The notes: generated by a model not told the origin, from the sequence alone. 5,406 bases of DNA from Bacilli bacterium (GCA_022774485.1 JALFLX010000052.1:1-5406); one strand, 5' to 3'; positions 1 through 5,211 are shown, counted from the stretch's first letter. Numbers and translations are program-made.

Positions 1-300
1 AATCAAAGTTACACCACAGACTCCCTCTCCGGAAGCATCATCAAAGCAGTCTGCCTCAACCACCAGCTTCCTTATCAGGAATTCACGAACCGTTCTGATA
101 TGAGAGGTGGTTCCACCTTAGGAAACATCTCCAATTCTGAAGTCTCTCTTCTCAGCGCAGATATCGGACTTCCTCAACTTGCGATGCACTCCTGCTACGA
201 AGTCATGGGAAAAGAAGATTTGAATATCATGGTACAGTTTGTCAAAGCGCTCTACGAGAGCGATATTATGATTTCCGAAAACGAAATCTCAGTCCATTAA
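1..300 (+). CDS. M18 family aminopeptidase, C-terminal 99 codons (5' end outside the window)
   Basis: Open from base 1 in frame 1 and ending at TAA 298-300. The visible part matches the C-terminal end of M18 metalloaminopeptidases (aspartyl/ApeA/ApeB type), cytosolic dizinc exopeptidases that release N-terminal residues from peptides. Recognisable blocks are YTTDSLSGSI (fragment residues 4-13), TNRSDMRGGSTLGNIS (29-44), and DIGLPQLAMHSCYE (54-67). His63 in LAMHS corresponds to the last metal-ligand histidine of the family, and GGSTLG is the conserved glycine-rich turn next to the active site. The family is usually about 400-460 residues, so roughly three quarters of the gene lies upstream. 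It converges on the minus-strand gene that ends at 389. No clear hairpin terminator follows the stop. The family call is firm; the choice among M18 subtypes is not. Confidence 0.93.
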   Translation, partial: NQSYTTDSLSGSIIKAVCLNHQLPYQEFTNRSDMRGGSTLGNISNSEVSLLSADIGLPQLAMHSCYEVMGKEDLNIMVQFVKALYESDIMISENEISVH

Positions 301-308
301 CCGAATGT

Positions 309-373
309 GTGTAAACAACAATATTGATACAAAACGGCTAAAATTCCATAGGTGTAACAACAAGTTTGATACA
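309..373 (+). repeat. two imperfect tandem copies of a 22-23 bp TTGATACA-ending repeat
   Basis: Copy B (309-331) and copy A (352-373) both run GTGTAA(A)CAACAA, then two or three variable bases, then TTGATACA. They differ by one inserted A and two substitutions, with starts 43 bp apart. A third, more diverged relative, beginning GTGAGAAAAACAACTTTG, lies at 2613-2635 in the same orientation. The copies fill most of the gap between the aminopeptidase stop and the end of the membrane-protein gene. They resemble decayed mobile-element ends, but no transposase is visible. Copy A also has 5-bp complementary ends (GTGTA with TACAC at 370-374). Confidence 0.6.
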
Positions 374-388
374 CTGGTGGAAGCTATA

Positions 389-817
389 TTAAATTAGTGT
401 TAATAAAAAGCCCAGTATTGGTCCAATAAATATTGCAATATAGATTAGAGTGATCCATGGTTGATATTCAACGTAGAATTGCTTGAATGTTAGCCTCCAC
501 GGATGCTTGATAATAACCCAGCCAAATACATCAAAGACAATACAAATTGAAACCCATATTGCTCCAGTAATGAACGCTTCAGCTATTGTTGGATTAGATA
601 GTCCATTCATGTAGAGAAATCCAAAGACTGTGAAAATAACAATATTGTACAATGGATGCCATGGTTTGGTTTTCTCATATCCTTCTCCCATTGACCCTTT
701 ATCCATTGGCTTCATATGGAGAACATAAATATTAAATATTGTATGAAGTATTCCAATTAATGTGACAATGATATAGGCAATCCAAAACCATAGCATTGAG
801 AATCCAAAATTTTGCAT
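389..817 (-). CDS. small four-helix integral membrane protein of unknown function
   Basis: 142 residues; I do not recognise a named family. Hydrophobic stretches suggest four membrane helices at about 8-33, 56-73, 78-103 and 119-142. A hydrophilic loop (about 35-55) contains the KPMD and EGYEKTKPWHP motifs. A second short polar segment before helix 4 has HPWR (105-108) and FYVEYQPW (114-121). There is no signal peptide distinct from helix 1. The ATG (815-817) lies 3 bp after the ATPase stop, and a ribosome site GGAGGT lies inside the last ATPase codons about 10 bases upstream, so translation is probably coupled to the ATPase. Residues 1-55 are almost duplicated by a truncated copy at 2357-2524. 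The repeated pairing suggests a partner for the ATPase, which is an inference. No obvious terminator follows the gene. Confidence 0.8.
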   Translation of the reverse strand: MQNFGFSMLWFWIAYIIVTLIGILHTIFNIYVLHMKPMDKGSMGEGYEKTKPWHPLYNIVIFTVFGFLYMNGLSNPTIAEAFITGAIWVSICIVFDVFGWVIIKHPWRLTFKQFYVEYQPWITLIYIAIFIGPILGFLLTLI

Positions 818-840
818 TATTTAAGAACCTCCCAATAGCC
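652..840 (-). repeat. 189-bp direct repeat, copy 1 (intact locus)
   Basis: This segment spans the last codons of the ATPase gene, the 3-bp intergenic gap and the first 55 codons of the membrane-protein gene. It recurs at 2359-2547 in the same orientation, 1707 bp away. I count about 9 mismatches in 189 aligned bases (about 95% identity), with no indels. Similarity stops abruptly after membrane-protein codon 55 and fades near ATPase codon 429. Confidence 0.9.
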
Positions 841-2122
841 ACTCTTTTAAGCTGATAACTTCAATACCTTCTTCAGTAATATATTTTTTAAAGTTATCTT
901 TTACAATAATAACTTTTCTAAAATTATCCTTTATATTAAGCAAAGATCTTTTTTCTTGATTTTGTTTGTCTAGTGATTCCATCGAATAAGCAGATTGAAT
1001 ATATATTTTTTCATTTAATTTATTACAAATAAAATCAGTTTCAAGTTGCTTTGAAACATAATTACCCTTTTCATTTTTTATATTGATTTCAACAATTCCA
1101 ACATCAACGCTATATCCTCTACATAATAACTCATTGTAAATAATATTTTCCATTATATGCGTTGGTTCGTTTTGTCTAAAATTAATTAAAGCATTTCTAA
1201 GTCCGATGTCCGTAAAATAATATTTCGAATTGGATCCGATGTATTTTCTTCCTTTTATATCATATCTTTTAGCTTCTGATATTAAAAACGCATCCTTTAT
1301 ATATTCTATATGATTTTTAATTGCTACATGACCATAAACAACATTTTCAACGCTTTTAAACGTTTTTTCTAAATTGGTAGGATTAGTATAAGAGCCAATT
1401 GAACTAGATAATACGCACAATAGTTTTTCAAATGACTCAATATCTTTAATTCCATTTCTTTCAGTAATATCCTTGATATATATTTCAGAGAATAATTGTT
1501 TTAAATATTCTTGTTTTCTTTCATCACTATTTAAATTAATTAAATATGGCATACCACCGTAATATTGATATTCTAAATAAGCGTCTTCAAATGACAAGTT
1601 TGAAGAATCATAAAATTCTTTAAATGATAACGGATAGATATGAATTTGGTCTCCTCTACCTCTGAATTCGGTAATAACATCCTTAGAAAGCATTTTTGAA
1701 TTACTTCCAGTGACATAAATATCAAAATTGTCATGGCTTAATAAGCCATTTAGAACAAGTACAAAATTATCTAAAAGCTGTATTTCATCAAGTAATAAAT
1801 AATAATCTTTATTTTCTTTTGTTAAATCACTAATATAAAGAATAAATTTTTTAGAATTAACAACATAATTATTTTTAGAATCATAAATAAGAGTCGACTC
1901 ATTAGGCATGTATTTGTCTAATTTCATAACATTTTCTAAATTGTCAAAAGCAAAAGTAATAATTTGTGAATCCAAAATATTATGTTCTAGTAAGTATGAT
2001 TTATATAGTTTGTTAAGCAAATATGATTTTCCAGATCTCCTTAAACCTGTAATAACTTTAATTAGATTATTATTCTTCCTTTCAATAATCTCGTTTAAAT
2101 ACTTTTCTCTTTTTATTTCCAT
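821..2122 (-). CDS. AAA-family ATPase with DUF4143 domain (AAA_14/DUF4143 class)
   Basis: 433 residues, close to the usual length of this widespread and functionally obscure family. The N-terminal P-loop ATPase domain has Walker A GLRRSGKS (26-33), Walker B YYLLLDEIQ (107-115, Asp112 and Glu113) and a sensor-like VTGSNSKML (137-145). FRGRGDQIHIYPLSFKEF (153-170) is the arginine-rich strand typical of the family. A helical section with YGGMPYL (188-194) and a winged-helix-like part (about 220-310) follow. The C-terminal DUF4143 part has ENIIYNELLCRGY (325-337), ETDFIC (361-366) and IYIQSAYS (373-380). This layout recalls a PD-(D/E)xK nuclease fold in which the usual E-x-K is Q-x-S, so cleavage activity is doubtful. 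ATG 2120-2122 is supported by AGGTG at 2128-2132, five bases upstream. It is much more AT-rich than the flanking genes, which suggests transfer. It forms an operon with the membrane gene downstream. DNA-related or toxin-like roles are only possibilities. Confidence 0.92.
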   Translation of the reverse strand: MEIKREKYLNEIIERKNNNLIKVITGLRRSGKSYLLNKLYKSYLLEHNILDSQIITFAFDNLENVMKLDKYMPNESTLIYDSKNNYVVNSKKFILYISDLTKENKDYYLLLDEIQLLDNFVLVLNGLLSHDNFDIYVTGSNSKMLSKDVITEFRGRGDQIHIYPLSFKEFYDSSNLSFEDAYLEYQYYGGMPYLINLNSDERKQEYLKQLFSEIYIKDITERNGIKDIESFEKLLCVLSSSIGSYTNPTNLEKTFKSVENVVYGHVAIKNHIEYIKDAFLISEAKRYDIKGRKYIGSNSKYYFTDIGLRNALINFRQNEPTHIMENIIYNELLCRGYSVDVGIVEINIKNEKGNYVSKQLETDFICNKLNEKIYIQSAYSMESLDKQNQEKRSLLNIKDNFRKVIIVKDNFKKYITEEGIEVISLKEWLLGGS

Positions 2123-2130
2123 TGTTTCAC

Positions 2131-2150
2131 CTACTTTTTTTGCAAGTTTT
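2131..2150 (-). repeat. 20-bp direct repeat, promoter-downstream copy
   Basis: On the minus strand this reads AAAACTTGCAAAAAAAGTAG, and its last base is part of the AGGTG ribosome site of the ATPase. An identical copy lies at 2206-2225. On the + strand both copies begin with CTAC and are followed, after a 10-base unlike stretch, by GTAGTT (2161-2166 and 2236-2241). Each unit is therefore about 36 bp bounded by complementary CTAC/GTAG. The position between transcription start and start codon fits an operator. Confidence 0.8.
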
Positions 2151-2168
2151 TGCTTTTTCTGTAGTTAA

Positions 2169-2197
2169 ATCATACCTCATAATATTTATTAGGACAA
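2169..2197 (-). promoter_or_regulatory. SigA-type promoter of the ATPase/membrane-protein operon
   Basis: On the minus strand a -35 TTGTCC (2192-2197) is followed by a 17-bp spacer and a -10 TATGAT (2169-2174, five of six consensus bases). Transcription would start near 2162, giving a leader of about 40 bases. The leader contains the downstream 20-bp repeat, and the upstream copy ends 8 bp before the -35 box. Confidence 0.65.
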
Positions 2198-2205
2198 GTA
2201 TGTAT

Positions 2206-2225
2206 CTACTTTTTTTGCAAGTTTT
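2206..2225 (-). repeat. 20-bp direct repeat, promoter-upstream copy
   Basis: Identical in all 20 bases to 2131-2150, with starts 75 bp apart, just upstream of the -35 box of the ATPase promoter. The 75-bp phase is close to seven helical turns, so two bound proteins would face nearly the same side of the DNA. Alternatively, it is the relic of an earlier leader left by rearrangement. Confidence 0.75.
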
Positions 2226-2356
2226 AATAAAAATTGTAGTTTGAATATTGGCGGTTCATTAATATTTATTTAGAAATTCCGTTTTATCGTAAGTGATTTG
2301 TAACAAATTTATCGTGAGTTGAAAATGAGATAATAAATTAAGCCAAATTTAAAAAT
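2226..2356. other. AT-rich gene-free stretch with a direct repeat-palindrome-direct repeat cluster
   Basis: No gene is supported here. Inside it, TTTATCGTAAGT (2283-2294) and TTTATCGTGAGT (2308-2319) are direct repeats with one mismatch, 25 bp apart. They flank the palindrome ATTTGT-A-ACAAAT (2296-2308). The arrangement resembles a protein-binding or recombination site, but I cannot match it to a known one. The stretch separates the broken upstream copy from the intact ATPase promoter. Confidence 0.45.
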
Positions 2357-2524
2357 TTATGGATGCCATGGTTTGGTTTTCTCATATCCTTCTCCCATTG
2401 ACTCTTTATCCATTGGCTTCATATGGAGAACGTAAATATTAAATATTGTAAAAAGTATTCCAATTAATGTGACAATGATATAGGCAATCCAAAACCATAG
2501 CATTGATAGTCCAAATTTTTGCAT
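2357..2524 (-). pseudogene. truncated copy of the four-helix membrane protein (first 55 codons)
   Basis: Starts with ATG at 2522-2524 and matches residues 1-55 of the gene at 389-817, with only a few changes (QKFGLS for QNFGFS, F25 for H25, E41 for G41). The match ends at KPWHP, where TAA (2357-2359) follows at once. Only helix 1 and the polar loop remain, so three helices are missing. The ribosome site seen in the intact copy (GGAGGT) is weakened here to GGTGGT. This is the remnant of a second ATPase/membrane-protein unit. Expression as a 55-residue peptide cannot be excluded but is not supported. Confidence 0.85.
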
Positions 2525-2547
2525 TATTTAAGAACCACCCAATAACC
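2359..2547 (-). repeat. 189-bp direct repeat, copy 2 (broken locus)
   Basis: Second copy of 652-840 in the same orientation, offset 1707 bp. It contains the final codons of an ATPase gene, the conserved TAA-ATA-ATG junction and the start of the membrane gene. Confidence 0.9.
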
Positions 2548-2578
2548 ATTTTAATTTGATCCCATATGTTTTATAATC
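2528..2578 (-). pseudogene. 3' remnant of a second AAA_14/DUF4143 ATPase gene
   Basis: Reading into the TAA at 2528-2530, the frame gives DYKTYGIKLKWLLGGS. This lines up with the C terminus of the intact ATPase, EGIEVISLKEWLLGGS, with WLLGGS identical. Immediately upstream in this frame is an in-frame TGA, and no P-loop or other ATPase sequence remains before the tRNA gene. The ATPase part diverges more than the membrane part, so the lost gene may have been a paralogue rather than an exact duplicate. It is very short, and is called only because it continues the adjacent 189-bp repeat. Confidence 0.6.
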
Positions 2579-2612
2579 CCATCATTTGTTTTATTTTATT
2601 ATCGAGACCTAG

Positions 2613-2635
2613 GTGAGAAAAACAACTTTGATACA
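2613..2635 (+). repeat. diverged third copy of the TTTGATACA repeat
   Basis: The segment begins GTGAGAAAAACAACTTTG and ends ATACA. It matches the pair at 309-373 in its ends and in the AACAA..TTTGATACA core. It lies between the broken ATPase remnant and the tRNA terminator, near the opposite edge of the AT-rich island. The rest of 2579-2699 shows no gene. Confidence 0.45.
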
Positions 2636-2699
2636 TTATTATGTTCCATTTTTCACTTTGCTCTGACCAAAATATAGAAAAAAGAGTGTTTTCGCCCCT

Positions 2700-2737
2700 A
2701 AAAAAGAAAAAAGTTTGACACTTTTACTGTATCAAAC
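2700..2737 (-). terminator. rho-independent-like terminator of the tRNA-Ile transcript
   Basis: On the minus strand, GTTTGATAC (2729-2737), a 7-base loop and GTGTCAAAC (2713-2721) form a 9-bp stem with one G-U pair. A T tract, TTTTTTCTTTTTT (2700-2712), follows. It lies 15 bp after the tRNA 3' end. The stem is AT-rich and so weaker than usual. Its first arm includes GTTTGATACA, the same 10 bases found at 364-373 in the opposite orientation. Confidence 0.65.
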
Positions 2738-2751
2738 CTATGTTTTCAAGA

Positions 2752-2828
2752 TGGTGGGTCTTAGTGGGCTCGAACCACCGACCTTGCGCTTATCAAGCGC
2801 ACGCTCTAACCAGCTGAGCTAAAGACCC
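2752..2828 (-). tRNA. tRNA-Ile (anticodon GAT)
   Basis: 77 bases with a 7-bp acceptor stem GGGTCTT/AAGACCC, discriminator A and encoded CCA (2752-2754). The D arm is GCTCAGCTGGTTAGAGC. The anticodon stem-loop is GCGCTTGATAAGCGC, with anticodon GAT at 2792-2794, and the T loop is TTCGAGC. It decodes AUC/AUU isoleucine codons. It stands alone here, with its own promoter and terminator, rather than in the usual rRNA operon spacer. Confidence 0.96.
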
Positions 2829-2850
2829 AATTGCCTAAAAGGCGAGAATT

Positions 2851-2879
2851 ATCTTACCTCAAAGATCAATTCTTGTCAA
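2851..2879 (-). promoter_or_regulatory. promoter of tRNA-Ile(GAT)
   Basis: On the minus strand there is a perfect -35 TTGACA (2874-2879), a 17-bp spacer and a -10 TAAGAT (2851-2856). Transcription should start about 16 bases before the mature tRNA 5' end, which fits a short processed leader. This is the strongest promoter match in the window, as expected for a stable RNA. Confidence 0.85.
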
Positions 2880-2949
2880 CAATAACCAAAGAAATTTTCG
2901 AAACGATTTTTCAAAAGGGATGAATTTGTGATTTTTCCAAGCTCTTTAG

Positions 2950-2978
2950 TTGCGAATAAAAGCCAAAGCAAGTACAAT
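2950..2978 (+). promoter_or_regulatory. promoter of the ferredoxin gene
   Basis: -35 TTGCGA (2950-2955), 17-bp spacer, -10 TACAAT (2973-2978). The start would fall near 2985, giving a leader of about 23 bases that contains the ribosome site AGGAGGG (2993-2999), eight bases before the ATG. Confidence 0.7.
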
Positions 2979-3007
2979 ATCAATATACCTTTAGGAGGGT
3001 TATTCAA

Positions 3008-3193
3008 ATGAAAAAAGTTACTGTGAACAAAGATCTCTGCATCGGATGTGGTGCCTGCACTGGCATCGCTGCTGACGTCTTCTCCTTCGACGATGATGGC
3101 AAGGCTGTCGCCGGTGAAGTCGCCCCTGAGAGCGAAGCTGCTGTCGATGATGCCATCGCTGGTTGCCCTGTCCAGGCCATCGAAGAAGCCTAA
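3008..3193 (+). CDS. single-cluster [4Fe-4S] ferredoxin
   Basis: 61 residues, the usual size of monocluster bacterial ferredoxins, which are soluble acidic electron carriers. The cluster ligands are visible as CIGCGAC (Cys11, Cys14, Cys17) and Cys53 followed by Pro (GCPVQAI). The second half of the classical two-cluster motif is absent, so only one [4Fe-4S] cluster is expected. The protein is rich in Asp and Glu, fitting a low-potential shuttle protein. The start is fixed by a near-perfect AGGAGGG eight bases upstream. It is transcribed alone, from its own promoter to a strong terminator. Its GC content is clearly higher than that of the island and even of its neighbours, which suggests high expression with selected codons. 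The partner oxidoreductase is not in the window. Confidence 0.96.
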   Translation: MKKVTVNKDLCIGCGACTGIAADVFSFDDDGKAVAGEVAPESEAAVDDAIAGCPVQAIEEA

Positions 3194-3215
3194 ACTTCAA
3201 CAATCTGATAAAACT

Positions 3216-3238
3216 GAGGTGCTTCGGCGCCTCTTTTT
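3216..3238 (+). terminator. UUCG-loop intrinsic terminator after the ferredoxin gene
   Basis: GAGGTGC (3216-3222), loop TTCG, GCGCCTC (3227-3233), then TTTTT (3234-3238). The 7-bp stem has one U-G pair and a stable UUCG tetraloop closed by C-G. Read from the other strand it is followed by AGTTTTAT, so it may also stop read-through from the convergent transporter gene. Confidence 0.92.
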
Positions 3239-3244
3239 CTATAC

Positions 3245-3268
3245 AAAAAAATGGCCACTAGAGCCATT
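3245..3268 (-). terminator. intrinsic terminator of the pseudouridine synthase/transporter operon
   Basis: On the minus strand AATGGC (3263-3268), a 7-base loop and GCCATT (3250-3255) run directly into a T tract (3245-3249 plus the stem Ts). The hairpin begins one base after the transporter stop codon (3270-3272). Confidence 0.85.
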
Positions 3269-3269
3269 C

Positions 3270-4406
3270 TTATCGTATCTTGACAGTCAGCTTGATCACA
3301 TGTGTGATCTCTTTGTCAAAGCCGTTTACCGCCTTGAAAAGATCATCTGGAAGCCAGTCATGAGCACCATCTCTGACGATTGTCTCAGTCTCTTTATATG
3401 AGAGAATCCGGTATTTTGAATTTGGATAAAGGCTGTTAAGATAATGGACAATCACCCCTGAAGTCTCTTGGAATGAATCGATGGAGATTTCTTTGATTGC
3501 TCCGAAGTCATCGATGGTGAAATCGTATCGATAACGATTTAATACCACTTCTGTTGGAGCTTCTTCTTCCTCTTCACGATTAGCGTTTCTTCTCTTGAGT
3601 TTTTCAATTCTCCTCTTTTGCATCATCACGACACGATCTCTTCGCTTACTTCTCTTTCTCAATGAGAAGACAACATCCTCATGAAGATAGTCGTAACGAT
3701 TCATGAAATAGCCTTTTTCGAAATATCCGCTCTTTAAGAATTTGTAGATAAAGCGATAGAAGAAAACCTCATATAAGAAGCAAATCGAGGCGCATTTGAT
3801 TAAATTGAAAGGAACAAAGATTGAGAGCACCGCTTTGTCATAAGAAGTGTAACCTTGGAAGAGATTTTCGAGATTCATCAGAATTTGTTCTGGGTCACTC
3901 TCATAGATTGTGATGAACACATTTCCATTGGCGAGTGTCGGAACAGCAAAAACATAGTCAATTGCAATCATGAAGATTGAAGTGCAGATAGACAAGAAGA
4001 GATAGGTGATGAGACGTACCGGTAGGATTCTCTTAAAGAAGTGAAGACAACGGTCCACAATCAAGAAGAAAGTGGAGACACAAAGGGTGGATAAAATTGA
4101 GACAAGATATCCCGTGGGAAGAGGAGAAGAGACTGAAGAGAGGAAGGTCGCCATCACTAAGCCTGTCTTCATCAATCCGACAAAAATCGAAGCTAAATAA
4201 CCATAAAGCGAATACGCGATGATCACAAAGAGATCGCTGAATTCATATTCTAATATCCCGTGATATTGAAAAATTGGAATCTTTCCTAAAAGCATGGTCA
4301 AATAGGAGCAAATTCCTAAGAGAATCATCACAGAAAAACGGATGAGATTCACATGGGAAGAGAACGTTCTCTTTCCTTTTTTATTTTCATTCACCACGCT
4401 TGCCAT
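3270..4406 (-). CDS. ECF transporter S component, RibU-like, with extra cytoplasmic C-terminal region
   Basis: 378 residues from ATG 4404-4406, chosen because GGTGA sits five bases upstream. Alternatives are ATG 4418 and TTG 4436. Residues about 21-225 are a six-helix membrane domain with S-component landmarks. These are EYEFSDLF (53-60), the small-residue helix LYGYLASIFVGLMKTGL (about 67-83) and FVPFNLIKC (197-205). Such proteins bind a vitamin, here plausibly riboflavin, and work with a shared EcfT-EcfA module, which is not in the window. Typical S components have about 180-220 residues. This one adds about 150: a very basic, probably helical stretch (KRSKRRDR, QKRRIEKLKRR), a run of five Glu (about 279-283) and about 90 residues of mixed polar sequence that I do not recognise. 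It overlaps the upstream synthase gene by 20 bp, so translation is probably coupled. Riboflavin specificity is an inference, and no FMN riboswitch is apparent. Confidence 0.82.
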   Translation of the reverse strand: MASVVNENKKGKRTFSSHVNLIRFSVMILLGICSYLTMLLGKIPIFQYHGILEYEFSDLFVIIAYSLYGYLASIFVGLMKTGLVMATFLSSVSSPLPTGYLVSILSTLCVSTFFLIVDRCLHFFKRILPVRLITYLFLSICTSIFMIAIDYVFAVPTLANGNVFITIYESDPEQILMNLENLFQGYTSYDKAVLSIFVPFNLIKCASICFLYEVFFYRFIYKFLKSGYFEKGYFMNRYDYLHEDVVFSLRKRSKRRDRVVMMQKRRIEKLKRRNANREEEEEAPTEVVLNRYRYDFTIDDFGAIKEISIDSFQETSGVIVHYLNSLYPNSKYRILSYKETETIVRDGAHDWLPDDLFKAVNGFDKEITHVIKLTVKIR

Positions 4407-5163
4407 CTTGTTCACCATCGAGGAACTTGTTCTCAATTTTCGCCTTGAGGCAGCTCTCTTTCATCTCTTGGATCAATGCGGTGGGAATCTCTTGAATCTC
4501 CCCTTCTTTGAGTGATCCTAATAGGACATTTCCGATGCGGATACGAGTTAAAATTCTCACAGGATGGTCCAAAGTCTCCATCATGTGACGGATTTGACGT
4601 TTCTTTCCTTCTCTTAAGATGATGCTCAAAAGGGCACCGTCTTCATATTCTTTTAAAATTTCCATCTCACAGGGGAGCGCAGTATAGCCATCCACTGCGA
4701 CATAAAGGCCATTTGCTAACGCTTCTTTCTCATCTCCCCTCATCTTGTTCTTAACTCGGACAAGATATTCTTTTTCTGGAGCGCTAGAAGGATGAGTCAC
4801 AAGATTTGCAAACTCACCATCGTCTGTCAGAATCATGAGTCCCGTAGAATTATGATCAAGTCTTCCCACCGGATAAAGTCTTCCGTATTCTTTTGGAATA
4901 AAATCAGCTACTGTTTTTCTTCCCTGAGGATCAGAGAGCGTCGAGACAACATCATAAGGCTTATGAAACGCTAAATAGACATGTTCTCTCTCTTTCCCCA
5001 TGACCACTTGACCATCAAGGGCAATCACATCTCCTTCTATACAAAGGGTACCTAACTGAGTGACGACTTCTCCGTTCAAGGTGATTCTACCAGCCAAAAG
5101 GTACTCCTCCGCTTTTCTGCGGGAGCAGACACCGAGAGCTGACAATGCTTTTTGGATTCTCAT
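4387..5163 (-). CDS. RsuA/RluB-family rRNA pseudouridine synthase
   Basis: 258 residues from ATG 5161-5163. Residues 1-60 are an S4 RNA-binding domain (RIQKALSALGVCSRRKAEEYL, then GRITLNGEVV). The catalytic domain follows, with LAFHKPYDVVST, GRLYPVGRLDHNSTGLMILTDDG and EGKKRQIRHMME. The Asp in GRLD is the catalytic nucleophile of this family, which isomerises uridine in rRNA. The sequence resembles RluB (23S rRNA) at least as much as RsuA (16S), so no symbol is given. ATGs at 5172 and 5193 also exist. The one at 5193 overlaps the -10 box of the promoter and is unlikely, and 5163 gives the conserved MRIQK start. First gene of a two-gene operon with the transporter. Confidence 0.93.
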   Translation of the reverse strand: MRIQKALSALGVCSRRKAEEYLLAGRITLNGEVVTQLGTLCIEGDVIALDGQVVMGKEREHVYLAFHKPYDVVSTLSDPQGRKTVADFIPKEYGRLYPVGRLDHNSTGLMILTDDGEFANLVTHPSSAPEKEYLVRVKNKMRGDEKEALANGLYVAVDGYTALPCEMEILKEYEDGALLSIILREGKKRQIRHMMETLDHPVRILTRIRIGNVLLGSLKEGEIQEIPTALIQEMKESCLKAKIENKFLDGEQDGKRGE

Positions 5164-5182
5164 TTTTTCCATAGATGTTTGT

Positions 5183-5211
5183 ATTATATGCAAAACAAAA
5201 GGCTAAGACAA
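5183..5211 (-). promoter_or_regulatory. promoter of the pseudouridine synthase operon
   Basis: On the minus strand -35 TTGTCT (5206-5211), 17-bp spacer, perfect -10 TATAAT (5183-5188). Transcription would begin near 5176, only about 13 bases before the preferred ATG and 4 before the ATG at 5172. The leader is therefore very short. The first base of the -35 box is shared with the T tract of the upstream tRNA terminator. Confidence 0.75.

Noticed and set aside
1908..2168. 86-codon open frame on the + strand opposite the ATPase start
   Set aside because: It lies antisense to a well-supported P-loop gene, has no family features, and would run through the ATPase promoter and leader.
2131..2241. 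CRISPR-like array from the repeated 20-bp elements
   Set aside because: There are only two copies, the 55-bp gap holds a promoter, and there are no cas genes. Promoter-flanking operators or a leader duplication explain it better.
2604..2654. Short minus-strand frame beginning MEHNNVSKLFF that could be a transposase start
   Set aside because: It stops after 16 codons, and I could not match it to a transposase family. The region is better described as decayed repeat sequence.
2752..2828. tRNA-Ile as an integration site for the adjacent island
   Set aside because: No duplicate of the tRNA 3' end is visible at the far side near 300-390, and no integrase gene is present in the window.
3018..3401. 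Open frames overlapping the ferredoxin gene on both strands
   Set aside because: They are out-of-frame readings of a clear ferredoxin gene: one is an Arg/His/Gln-rich antisense frame, the other runs across the terminators at 3216-3268.
4792..4974. 60-codon + strand open frame inside the pseudouridine synthase gene
   Set aside because: It is antisense to the catalytic core of a conserved enzyme, with no ribosome site or recognisable motif.
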